Below, piece by piece: positions 1 through 5,449 of a stretch of DNA of 5,581 bases. Position 1 is the first letter of the stretch. Every line of letters begins with the position of its first letter. Under the pieces are notes generated by a model. The model did not search any database and had not been told where the DNA came from. It was given only the letters and a program-made list of their open reading frames with translations. The stretch is from Cyanobacteria bacterium UBA7694 (GTDB lineage: Bacteria; Cyanobacteriota; Sericytochromatia; UBA7694). A program made the position numbers and the translations under genes. The stretch spans positions 11,725 through 17,305 of the forward strand of contig DLGM01000193.1 of NCBI GenBank assembly GCA_002482705.1, in the 5' to 3' direction.

Positions 1-338
1 CGGGGCTGAAATAAAGCTGAGCCATTGTCAAAAAACAATCCAGCTTGTAAGTGCAAACGAACTTGACTTTGGGAAAAACTGATTTCAGCTTGACCTTTGG
101 TGAGTTCTGAAGCTAAATTTTCTTGGAGATTGGTTACCAAGGGACGCAAAGTTGCAACAGGTGGGGGAGTCGCTGTTGCACTTATCGTTGGGGGGGAGGG
201 TTGCGTTTGCACAGGGAGGGAAGAGGGATTTTGTAGGTAAAAGGAGCTGCCCAGTAACAACAAGACGGGGGCTAACCAAAAGCCCCAGGAGGCGCTGGCT
301 TGATTCACCGGTTCTGGGGGATGTTCAGAAAAACGCAT
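1..338 (-). CDS. OmpA/MotB-like envelope protein, N-terminal part (runs off left edge)
   Basis: An open frame runs from an ATG at 338 down to position 1 without a stop, about 112 codons; the C-terminus lies outside the window. It opens with a short polar segment (MRFSEHPPEPVNQASASW), then one hydrophobic segment at about residues 19-33 (WGFWLAPVLLLLGSSFY), then a Pro/Thr/Ser-rich linker at about 36-62. The visible end, from about residue 63, contains LVTNLQENLASEL, GQAEISFSQSQVRLHL and LFFDNGSALFQP. That pattern, a beta strand followed by L-F-(D)-x-G-S-A, is the beginning of the OmpA/MotB C-terminal domain, which in known members binds peptidoglycan outside the inner membrane. The inferred topology is a single anchor with the domain in the periplasm. 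An in-frame TGA lies two codons upstream of the ATG, which fixes the start. A weak AAGG (350-353) lies 11 bases before it. The start is 3 bases after the methyltransferase stop, so co-transcription is likely. It could be a MotB/TolR-type motor partner or a stand-alone OmpA-like protein; the missing half would decide. Confidence 0.8.
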   Translation of the reverse strand, partial: MRFSEHPPEPVNQASASWGFWLAPVLLLLGSSFYLQNPSSLPVQTQPSPPTISATATPPPVATLRPLVTNLQENLASELTKGQAEISFSQSQVRLHLQAGLFFDNGSALFQP

Positions 339-341
339 ACA

Positions 342-1067
342 TCATTGTACCTTAAGTTCTTGGGGCTGACGGGCCAGGGCACAGGCCATATAACGGACCT
401 GTGGTGGCGTGAGTATTTCTAAACGTTGATCCAGTTGGGCTAGCCAATGACGTTGTTGTTCGTTGCGTCCTAACAAAGCAGTGATGCCGTGGGCTTCTAA
501 GGCAATAATTTCCAGGGGTTTGAGCAGATCTGGGAGGTTGTCCCAGGTGAGATACTCCCAATAATGGCCCCAGGCTTGAAAGCGCTGTCTGAGAAAAAGG
601 TGGGCTTGGCTTCCGGCTAAATTTTCGGCCAGGAGTAGGTATCCGCCCGGTTTGAGCACACGCTGTATCTCACGGAGCGCCATTTGTTTAAGATCTGCTT
701 GATTATTGCGTTTTAGGCCTCCTAACACTGATTTACAGGCGATTAGATCCAGACTTTGGTCGGGAAACGGGAGAGCCAAAGCATTCACTGCTTGGTAGCT
801 GACATGAGACTCGACTTGGTAGCGCTGATGGAGTGGGCTAGCCGCTGCTTCAGGACTGTGAAGATCGCTGCAGATCATGTGAGCGCCTTTTATGGCTAGA
901 TAAAGGCTGAGCCCCCCGCGCCGAGCGCCTATTTCTAAACCCTTTAGGCCCTTTAGATTATGGGGTAGATGGTTTTCCCACAAGTATAAGGCGTGGCTCC
1001 AGGTCTGCACATCCCACTCTAAGATTGCCCGTTGTAGACTGGGGGATAGGTGTAAGTTCGACATCAT
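342..1067 (-). CDS. class I SAM-dependent methyltransferase, probably surface-glycan associated
   Basis: Predicted cytosolic methyltransferase of 241 residues with a Rossmann-like fold. Visible motifs, numbered from the 1067 start: motif I LEIGARRGG at 44-52 (SAM-binding glycine loop, with Arg where many relatives have Gly), the acidic end of strand 2 at D68 in CSDLH, LDLIACKSVLGGL at about 106-118, and the post-motif VLKPGGYLLLAENL at 137-150. The combination of E-I-G-x-x-x-G-G-L-S, K-S-V-L-G-G and A-E-N-L followed by F-L-R-x-R-F-x-x-W-G matches methyltransferases I recall from O-antigen and surface-polysaccharide clusters; this is recollection, not a search. The substrate is unknown. The frame is open to an ATG at 1094, but I prefer 1067, where ATG overlaps the ligase stop as ATGA; a second ATG at 1064 (TGATG) is equally plausible. 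No strong Shine-Dalgarno precedes it, so translation is probably coupled to the ligase gene. The stop TGA is at 342-344. Confidence 0.88.
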   Translation of the reverse strand: MMSNLHLSPSLQRAILEWDVQTWSHALYLWENHLPHNLKGLKGLEIGARRGGLSLYLAIKGAHMICSDLHSPEAAASPLHQRYQVESHVSYQAVNALALPFPDQSLDLIACKSVLGGLKRNNQADLKQMALREIQRVLKPGGYLLLAENLAGSQAHLFLRQRFQAWGHYWEYLTWDNLPDLLKPLEIIALEAHGITALLGRNEQQRHWLAQLDQRLEILTPPQVRYMACALARQPQELKVQ

Positions 1068-3229
1068 GCGGGTTCGCGGAGCACAATATACCACCCCTCT
1101 TCCCCGAGCTGAAAGTGATCTTTAATACGCAATGTTTCAATTTTTCCGGTTGTGTTGCGTAATGCGATTTGATAAGTCAGGGTAGCGTCTGAAAAACTAC
1201 GGCGTGCCTCTAGAATTTCTAGGCTATTATTCTGAATTTTTGATTGTTTAAGAGGATAGGGGATGAGCGCTTCAGGGGTCGTGGCTGGCAGTCTATGAGG
1301 GAATGTAGCGGGGGTGTTTTGCCATTGGATAAAGGCTTTCCAATAACTGTTGAGGCTGACTACGGGTGTTGCGATTGCCGGAGAAAGTTTTGGGCTCACG
1401 GGTTCTTGAGCCAGTCGGGTGATCGCTTGGACATTGGTTTCCCTGCGCAGGGTTGAGTTGCCCATCACATCTGCGAGGGTTACGATGCGCTTGAGCAAAG
1501 TGTAACTTTCATAGCGATCTCCAACCGTATATGATTCATACCGGCGCAGGGCTTTATCTGTAAAGAGGGCTGCTCCCCTTTGATACCAAGTGAGGGCAAA
1601 GGCATTGTCTTTGTGAATAAATTGATAATAGTCTCCGACACGTGTATAGTCTGATGGATGCCGTACTGGATTTAAAAGCACAGCCTGTTCTAAAAGTTTC
1701 AGAGCGCCTTGGCGATCGCCACTGAGGTGCAGGGCTTGACTCGCAATATGCAGTGATTCGTTGTTATAACGGTCCAAAGGTACTGCTTTAAGAGCTGCAC
1801 TGAGGCAAGCCTGTGCTTGTTTCTGGGCACACTCGATTTCGGCCAATGTGCGGTAATGGCGGGCTGATGGCCATGGGGCTAAGCGCATGGCTTGTTGTAA
1901 CGGGGTTCGGGCTGCCAGATAGTCTTTGTTTTCGACCAAGATAGCTGCATCTTGATAAGCCCGTGAGGAAAATAAGTTGAGAGCAGGGAGAATTAATAAG
2001 GTCAGGCCCATTCCCAGTCTGACCAGTTTCCAAAGATGGGTCTGTTGGGGGGACAATTCTTGTATGGCAGAGGACCGGGGGCTTAAACCAATACCTGCCA
2101 AAGTGAAAAATAAAATGGGGATAGCGCTGACACCCCATTCAATGTCAAAAGCGATATGGAGTAAGCATGCACTTAAGCTGGCCAGTATGCCGGCTTTCAG
2201 GGGCTGCTCTTGATGGGAGATGCCGCTTAATATTTGGTAAATCAGCCATAAAAATCCAAATAAACCAAAAATGCCCACTTCGGATAACAAGAGCAGATAA
2301 AAATTATGGGGATCAATGGAGTAATAGCCTGGTGTTGTTTGTACGCTGCGGATAGCTGAACCAAAGGTATTGGGACCACTACCCGTAAAGGGATATTGAA
2401 TAAAGATTTTCCAGGCGCTTTCCAATAGGGCCCCGCGCCAAGCAGTTGCATTTTCCTGGGTAATGCTGAAGAGGGTCATGAGACGTGGGAATACTTTGGG
2501 GGCAAAGAGCAGAAGCCCTAAACTGCTCCCTATGGCCAATAAACTCAGCATCCAGCGCCACAGGCTGGGGGTAAGCACTTTGCGATTCAGCCAGACCAAG
2601 ACCCCTAAAGACACGGCTGCACTCGCCCAACTGCTGCGTGAGTTGGTGGCAATCAAAGAAGCTAAAAATAACAAGCTGCTAAGGGTTCCTAATGTCCGGA
2701 GCCACCCTTGGCTGGTGAGCGTGACTTGTAAACCAAAGGGCAATAAGAGGAGTAGGTACCCGGCTAAGTCATTGGTGCGATGAAAGCTAGATACAACTAA
2801 ACCTGCTTCTGCTGTTAACCAGCCGAGAGAACAGATTGCCGTTCCAATAAGTAGAATTGCGGTGGTCAACCAAGTGCGTTGGCGTGGTGATTGGGAATAG
2901 GTATAAGCGCTCCAAAAAATTCCAGCATACATCAACCAGCGCCAGATGGCTTCAAGGCTTGCTAAACGATTACCCGAAAAGGCAAAACTTAATACAAGTA
3001 TCAATCCCCAACCGCCCCATGTCTTGAGCAATGGGGGAAAGGGAGTCAAAAGTGGGCGGCTCAAGCTAAGAAGTAATACCCCGCCGATCAATGCTTGGGC
3101 AAATGCTTGCACATGTAAATAACGACCCCCATAATCAAACGCTGACCAAGCTAAAAGCAGAATAAGAGTCAGCCCTAACCGCAAATGTAGTGGTGAGGTG
3201 ATGCGAAGCTGGGGTGAAAAAAAGTGCAT
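1064..3229 (-). CDS. O-antigen ligase/polymerase-family (Wzy_C) membrane protein with TPR-like C-terminal region
   Basis: 721 residues. Residues 1-420 carry about ten or more hydrophobic membrane segments (for example 18-28, 41-56, 73-84, 122-137, 153-168, 181-194, 203-214, 226-242, 312-331, 367-381, 403-420). Family landmarks are NSRSSW at 196-201, AWRGALLESA at 263-272, GSGPNTFG at 283-290 and DPHNFYLLLLSEVG at 306-319, with H308 in the position of the conserved periplasmic histidine of WaaL/PglL/Wzy-type enzymes. Known relatives move a glycan from an undecaprenyl-diphosphate carrier to lipid A, a protein or another glycan; IctB-like cyanobacterial proteins share the fold. Residues about 424-560 look like degenerate TPR helices (ENKDYLAARTPLQQAMRLAP, RQGALKLLEQAVLLNP). 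The last 55 or so residues look like a small beta domain I do not recognise. The ATG at 3229 follows an in-frame TAA three codons upstream and has no clear Shine-Dalgarno. The gene follows a pilin and overlaps the methyltransferase gene, favouring a surface-glycan or pilin-glycosylation role. The acceptor is inferred, not shown. Confidence 0.87.
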   Translation of the reverse strand: MHFFSPQLRITSPLHLRLGLTLILLLAWSAFDYGGRYLHVQAFAQALIGGVLLLSLSRPLLTPFPPLLKTWGGWGLILVLSFAFSGNRLASLEAIWRWLMYAGIFWSAYTYSQSPRQRTWLTTAILLIGTAICSLGWLTAEAGLVVSSFHRTNDLAGYLLLLLPFGLQVTLTSQGWLRTLGTLSSLLFLASLIATNSRSSWASAAVSLGVLVWLNRKVLTPSLWRWMLSLLAIGSSLGLLLFAPKVFPRLMTLFSITQENATAWRGALLESAWKIFIQYPFTGSGPNTFGSAIRSVQTTPGYYSIDPHNFYLLLLSEVGIFGLFGFLWLIYQILSGISHQEQPLKAGILASLSACLLHIAFDIEWGVSAIPILFFTLAGIGLSPRSSAIQELSPQQTHLWKLVRLGMGLTLLILPALNLFSSRAYQDAAILVENKDYLAARTPLQQAMRLAPWPSARHYRTLAEIECAQKQAQACLSAALKAVPLDRYNNESLHIASQALHLSGDRQGALKLLEQAVLLNPVRHPSDYTRVGDYYQFIHKDNAFALTWYQRGAALFTDKALRRYESYTVGDRYESYTLLKRIVTLADVMGNSTLRRETNVQAITRLAQEPVSPKLSPAIATPVVSLNSYWKAFIQWQNTPATFPHRLPATTPEALIPYPLKQSKIQNNSLEILEARRSFSDATLTYQIALRNTTGKIETLRIKDHFQLGEEGWYIVLREPA
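1711..1720. repeat. HIP1 palindrome (GGCGATCGCC)
   Basis: The perfect palindrome GGCGATCGCC contains the octamer GCGATCGC, the Highly Iterated Palindrome that is strongly over-represented in many cyanobacterial genomes. It lies inside the ligase coding sequence. A single copy in 5.6 kb is modest but supports a cyanobacterial source. Partial matches (TGATCGCT near 1421, AGATCGCT near 863) also occur. Confidence 0.8.
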
Positions 3230-3263
3230 ATGTTCAGGTTAACACAGGTAATAAACTCGATCA

Positions 3264-3293
3264 TAAAAAAACTGGGGGTATAACCCCCCAGTT
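3264..3293 (-). terminator. rho-independent terminator of the pilin gene
   Basis: A perfect 9-bp stem pairs 3270-3278 (AACTGGGGG) with 3285-3293 (CCCCCAGTT) around a 6-base TATAAC loop. Read on the minus strand, the stem runs into a T tract (A run at 3265-3271 on the plus strand). It sits 20 bases beyond the pilin stop codon. On the plus strand no T tract follows, so it acts in the minus direction only. The ligase gene begins just 35 bases further on, so transcription of the ligase operon would need read-through or a promoter embedded here. Confidence 0.88.
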
Positions 3294-3312
3294 AATCTAT
3301 ACAGCAGTGTTA

Positions 3313-3831
3313 TTAGCTGTTGGTAAGAACGAAGTTCTTACCTTTATCTTGAATGGGGTTACCCTTTTTGTCGCCACCGTAGATGAAATAACGAGTGGCG
3401 TCTGCTGTGGTGCTATTGTAAGCCACAACACCAGCGTCAGTAGTTGCTGCGGGGATATTATTCATAATAACAGTGCCTAAACCAGAAGCTGCGTCGAGGG
3501 TACCACCACCAGCTGCATTAGCAACAGTGGTAGCAGCACTGGTAAATGGATTGGTAATATTTTTCCAGTAGGGGTTTTTATCAGAATCGCTGGCTTCAGC
3601 TGCAATTACAACGATATCAGCATCGTACACGCCACCCCAATCAACGGCATAGGTTTCGACCATGGTTTGAATGGTATGCATGTTGGCTTTGACGCTGGAC
3701 AGTTTAGCGCGGTCTTGAGCGCCGATGAAGTTGGGCAGAGCGATGGCAACCAGGATACCGATAATAACGATTACAACCATCAGCTCGATCAGGGTGAAGC
3801 CGGACTGCTTCTTTTTGAGGGACTTGATCAT
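3313..3831 (-). CDS. type IV pilin / GspG-like pseudopilin precursor
   Basis: 172 residues. The N-terminus is a class III (prepilin) signal: a short basic leader MIKSLKKKQSG, predicted prepilin peptidase cleavage between G11 and F12, then FTLIELMVVIVIIGILVAIALP, with E16 as the conserved Glu at mature position +5. The long N-terminal helix continues through AKLSSVKANMHTIQTMVETYAVDWGG, a GspG/PilA-type sequence, then a Thr/Ala/Ser/Gly-rich variable region at about 95-145 and a C-terminal YGGDKKGNPIQDKGKNF. There are no cysteines, so the disulfide loop of many type IVa pilins is absent; GspG-type pseudopilins often lack it too. After processing by PilD-like peptidase it would assemble into a pilus or pseudopilus. 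Major pilin, minor pilin and pseudopilin cannot be separated here. The start at 3831 has GAGG (3844-3847) 12 bases upstream, a rather long spacing. The gene appears monocistronic, with its own terminator, upstream of a glycan ligase. Confidence 0.92.
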   Translation of the reverse strand: MIKSLKKKQSGFTLIELMVVIVIIGILVAIALPNFIGAQDRAKLSSVKANMHTIQTMVETYAVDWGGVYDADIVVIAAEASDSDKNPYWKNITNPFTSAATTVANAAGGGTLDAASGLGTVIMNNIPAATTDAGVVAYNSTTADATRYFIYGGDKKGNPIQDKGKNFVLTNS

Positions 3832-3845
3832 GGTAATTATTTACC
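3832..3845 (-). promoter_or_regulatory. inverted repeat between pilin Shine-Dalgarno and start codon
   Basis: GGTAATTATTTACC directly abuts the pilin ATG. Its two 5-base arms pair around a 4-base loop, and the distal arm contains the two G residues of the GAGG ribosome site. In the mRNA a small hairpin could shorten the effective spacing to the start codon or partly mask the ribosome site. The stem is weak and AT-rich, so the effect is uncertain. Confidence 0.35.
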
Positions 3846-3930
3846 TCATCACATTGATTTTATTTTGAGAAACACGGGGACAGGTACTTCAGTTTGGATA
3901 CTTAGGAACCGCGCCTTGCACCTCCCGTTG

Positions 3931-4068
3931 GTTTTACAAGATCCACTTGCTTCTTCTGGTTCATTCCCAGGTCTGCGATCTTTTAAACCTGCTTGAGTAA
4001 AAATTTTTTGAAAGAATGAGTAAACGGGCTTTGGTGCTTGTATATCTGCTCGCTCATCTTGTAAAAAC
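3931..4068. repeat. dispersed 12-base inverted repeat in pilin upstream region
   Basis: GTTTTACAAGAT at 3931-3942 is the reverse complement of ATCTTGTAAAAAC at 4056-4068, apart from one extra A. The arms are separated by 113 bases. If the pilin mRNA starts beyond 4068, the arms could form a 12-bp stem with one bulge in its leader; otherwise they could be paired protein sites. No family match is recognised. Confidence 0.45.
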
Positions 4069-4139
4069 TTTGTACTTTTGCTGGATCTCAGCTTACATGC
4101 AAATGGTGAAGGGTGCAAATACATCGGTCACAGAAGGGG

Positions 4140-4175
4140 GGCAAAAACGCAAGAAACCCGGCTGTAAAGCCGGGT
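4140..4175 (-). terminator. rho-independent terminator of rplM-rpsI
   Basis: A perfect 8-bp GC-rich stem pairs 4156-4163 (ACCCGGCT) with 4168-4175 (AGCCGGGT) around a GTAA loop (TTAC on the minus strand). On the minus strand it is followed by TTTCTTGCGTTTTTG, an interrupted T tract. It lies 18 bases beyond the rpsI stop codon and closes the ribosomal-protein unit. Confidence 0.9.
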
Positions 4176-4193
4176 AAGCTTGATGAAAAAACC

Positions 4194-4592
4194 TTAACGC
4201 TTGGAGAACTGGAAGCGCTTGCGGGCTTTTTTCTGACCGTACTTCTTGCGCTCTTTCATACGTGGGTCGCGGGTGAGGTGACCAGCAGTCTTGAGGGCAT
4301 TGCGGTAGGTGGGGTCTACTTCTAAGAGGGCACGGGCCACACCGTGGCGGATGGCGCCGACTTGACCATGGATGCCGCCACCGTTGACGTTGACCAGAAT
4401 GTCGTATTTGCTTTCGAGGTTGAGAATGCGCAGGGGAGCATTCACATCCGAACGGAGGCGGGGGCTGCCCCCAATATACTCGAGGCCATCTTTACCGTTG
4501 ATAATGATTTTGCCTTCGCCAGCGGGGCGCAGACGCACACGGGCGACAGCGGTCTTACGGCGGCCAGTTCCCCAATAGTATTGCGTGCTCAT
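4194..4592 (-). CDS. rpsI: 30S ribosomal protein S9 (uS9)
   Basis: 132 residues, the normal bacterial length. S9 is a small-subunit head protein whose C-terminal tail reaches the P site and contacts tRNA. The family is clear from the N-terminal YWGTGRRKTAVARVRL at about 6-21, the signature GGGIHGQVGAIRHGVARAL at 71-89, and the basic tail with GQKKARKRFQFSKR ending in the conserved S-K-R. The ATG at 4592 has a good AGGAG six bases upstream (4599-4603) that nearly touches the rplM stop. The gap to rplM is 12 bases, so translation is probably coupled and the two proteins are made in equal amounts. A terminator follows; no rpmE is found downstream, where many cyanobacteria place it. Confidence 0.98.
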   Translation of the reverse strand: MSTQYYWGTGRRKTAVARVRLRPAGEGKIIINGKDGLEYIGGSPRLRSDVNAPLRILNLESKYDILVNVNGGGIHGQVGAIRHGVARALLEVDPTYRNALKTAGHLTRDPRMKERKKYGQKKARKRFQFSKR

Positions 4593-4598
4593 GAGGAT

Positions 4599-4604
4599 CT
4601 CCTT
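4599..4604 (-). promoter_or_regulatory. ribosome binding site of rpsI
   Basis: AAAGGAG-type site, with AGGAG at 4603-4599 on the minus strand and six bases before the rpsI ATG. It directly follows the rplM stop codon (4605-4607), which suggests ribosomes finishing rplM can reinitiate on rpsI. It is the strongest Shine-Dalgarno on the minus strand in this window. Confidence 0.8.
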
Positions 4605-5051
4605 TTATTTTCCAGTTTCGCTGAGTTTGGTGTGCGCCTTGGGCTGTTGAGCCGCATGGGGGTGGTTAGGCCCGGCGTAAACCTTCAATTTTTTGTAGAC
4701 CTGGCGACCCAGGCGGTTGTGGGGCAACATGCCTTTAACAGCCTTTTCGATGATGCGCTCAGGGTGCTTGGCTTGCAGATCTTTAAAAACGATCGAGCGG
4801 AAGCCACCGGGATAACCGGTGTGGTGGTTGTAGCGCTTTTGTTCGCGCTTTTTGCCGCTGACGGCAATTTTTTCGGCATTGGTGATGACAACAAAGTCGC
4901 CGGCATCCACGTGGGGGGTGTAGGTGGGCTTGTGTTTGCCACGGAGGATGTTGGCCACCTCGACGGCCAACTTGCCAAGCGTCACGTCGGTGGCGTCAAT
5001 GACGTACCACTCGCGGTCGGCCTCGTGTTTTTTCGCACTAAACGTGTCCAT
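4605..5051 (-). CDS. rplM: 50S ribosomal protein L13 (uL13)
   Basis: 148 residues, typical bacterial length. L13 is an early-assembly large-subunit protein that binds 23S rRNA. It is recognised by REWYVIDATDVTLGKLA at about 13-29, LRGKHKPTYTPHVDAGDFVVI at about 36-56, YNHHTGYPGG at 74-83 and the family signature GMLPHNRLGRQVYKKLKVYAG at 107-127, followed by the cyanobacterial-looking HPHAAQQP. The ATG at 5051 is chosen because it gives a normal-length N-terminus; it is preceded only by a weak GGATGGAT, so initiation may not rely on Shine-Dalgarno pairing. It is the first gene of a two-gene unit with rpsI. A perfect hairpin lies 28 bases upstream. In many cyanobacteria rplM-rpsI follows rpoA-rplQ-truA, but truA is not adjacent here. 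Confidence 0.98.
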   Translation of the reverse strand: MDTFSAKKHEADREWYVIDATDVTLGKLAVEVANILRGKHKPTYTPHVDAGDFVVITNAEKIAVSGKKREQKRYNHHTGYPGGFRSIVFKDLQAKHPERIIEKAVKGMLPHNRLGRQVYKKLKVYAGPNHPHAAQQPKAHTKLSETGK

Positions 5052-5079
5052 TACGGTAATCCATCCAGTCGGTTTGATT

Positions 5080-5098
5080 TCTTTAACGGTGTTAAAGA
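5080..5098 (-). promoter_or_regulatory. perfect hairpin/operator-like palindrome upstream of rplM
   Basis: TCTTTAAC at 5080-5087 pairs perfectly with GTTAAAGA at 5091-5098 around a 3-base spacer. It ends 28 bases before the rplM ATG. As RNA it is an 8-bp hairpin in the leader; as DNA it is a 19-base operator-like palindrome. No T tract follows, so it is not a terminator. Autoregulation by L13 or S9 is conceivable but unproven. Confidence 0.5.
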
Positions 5099-5192
5099 CA
5101 ACTTTAGATTCAAGTTAAATTGGGGTGCATATGTTATTGTACACCATTTTCACCACCACAAGGGTGAGGCCATAGGACAATAACCCCCAAGC

Positions 5193-5382
5193 CTAACTGC
5201 TGTGCAGGTTAGACTTGCTTTGCTGGAGGCCAGACGCGCGCCAATTTCCGGGGCAGGAGAGGCTCTGGATGATTTCATACCAGCTGAATAGAGAATTTTA
5301 CGCGAGTTAGGTAGGATCTGGCAAGATAAAAGCCATCCGGTAGAAGCCTAACGACAATGGACAAATTTCTGTTGCTTTGTCG
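5193..5382. other. cluster of inverted repeats, candidate structured RNA or leader
   Basis: Several stems are visible. One is 5193-5212, CTAAC-TGC with GCA-G-GTTAG, 8 bp with one bulged G. Others are 5223-5233 (CTGG AGG CCAG) and 5265-5283 (CTGG-ATGA with TCAT-A-CCAG). The largest is 5306-5352, where GTTAGG pairs with CCTAAC, GGAT with ATCC and GGC with GCC around a 9-base loop. Last is 5352-5382, with CGACAA pairing TTGTCG. CCTAAC occurs twice (5192-5197, 5347-5352) and GTTAG twice (5208-5212, 5306-5310), so alternative pairings are possible. The pattern matches neither a tRNA nor the conserved cores of RNase P, tmRNA or SRP RNA that I can recall. The strand is unknown. Confidence 0.4.
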
Positions 5383-5432
5383 AAAAGCTCTCCCAGTCTG
5401 CCAAGTAGGCTTCAAGGCGGAAGGAACCTACA

Positions 5433-5449
5433 TATAATAAGGCAGGAGG
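5433..5449 (+). promoter_or_regulatory. -10 box and ribosome binding site of the right-edge gene
   Basis: A consensus TATAAT lies at 5433-5438 and a consensus AGGAGG at 5444-5449, six bases before the ATG at 5456. The ribosome site is the best in the window and decides the start. The -10 box has no convincing -35 partner (CTTCAA at 5410-5415). If used, the leader would be only about 10 bases, with the ribosome site at its very 5' end. Confidence 0.5.

Larger units (their letters stand above)
3832..4193. other. long intergenic region upstream of pilin gene, no credible gene
   Basis: This 362-base gap separates the pilin start from the rpsI stop. It contains the rpsI terminator at its right end, a dispersed inverted repeat (3931-3942 with 4056-4068), a pair of TGCAAAT direct repeats (4098-4104 and 4114-4120) and an A/T tract AAAAATTTTTT at 3999-4009. 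A frame of 91 codons on the minus strand (4124-3849) has no ribosome site and no recognisable domain, so it is not called. On the minus strand TAAAAT at about 3862-3857 could be a -10 element, but no matching -35 is seen. The pilin promoter presumably lies here, with a possibly long leader. Confidence 0.6.

Noticed and set aside
85..279. 64-codon minus-strand frame near the left edge, suggesting a frameshift in a C-rich run at 190-196
   Set aside because: It is a shadow frame. The OmpA-like frame reads through the same stretch without interruption from 338 to 1, so no frameshift is needed.
342..1094. Methyltransferase start at 1094
   Set aside because: It would overlap the ligase by 31 bases and add MVYCAPRTR, which is not part of the fold; the ATGA junction at 1067-1064 is the more usual arrangement.
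1510..1550. Short protein repeat RYESYT...RYESYT in the ligase tail
   Set aside because: The two copies use different codons (TCA-TAT-ACG versus AGT-TAC-ACT), so this is not a recent DNA duplication and may be coincidence or an old one.
3849..4124. 91-codon minus-strand frame filling the pilin upstream region
   Set aside because: There is no Shine-Dalgarno, no recognisable domain and a low-information composition; it just spans noncoding DNA between a terminator and the pilin.
4344..5183. 279-codon open frame on the plus strand opposite rpsI and rplM
   Set aside because: It is fully antisense to two certain ribosomal genes, has no ribosome site and its composition (runs of Val, Gly, Ala, Asp, Phe) is what the reverse of those genes would give.
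5193..5382. Structured region as RNase P RNA, tmRNA, SRP RNA or a tRNA
   Set aside because: The conserved cores of those RNAs that I can recall are not present, and no cloverleaf with T-arm GGTTCGA can be drawn. 6S RNA could not be excluded but its single long hairpin form does not fit well.
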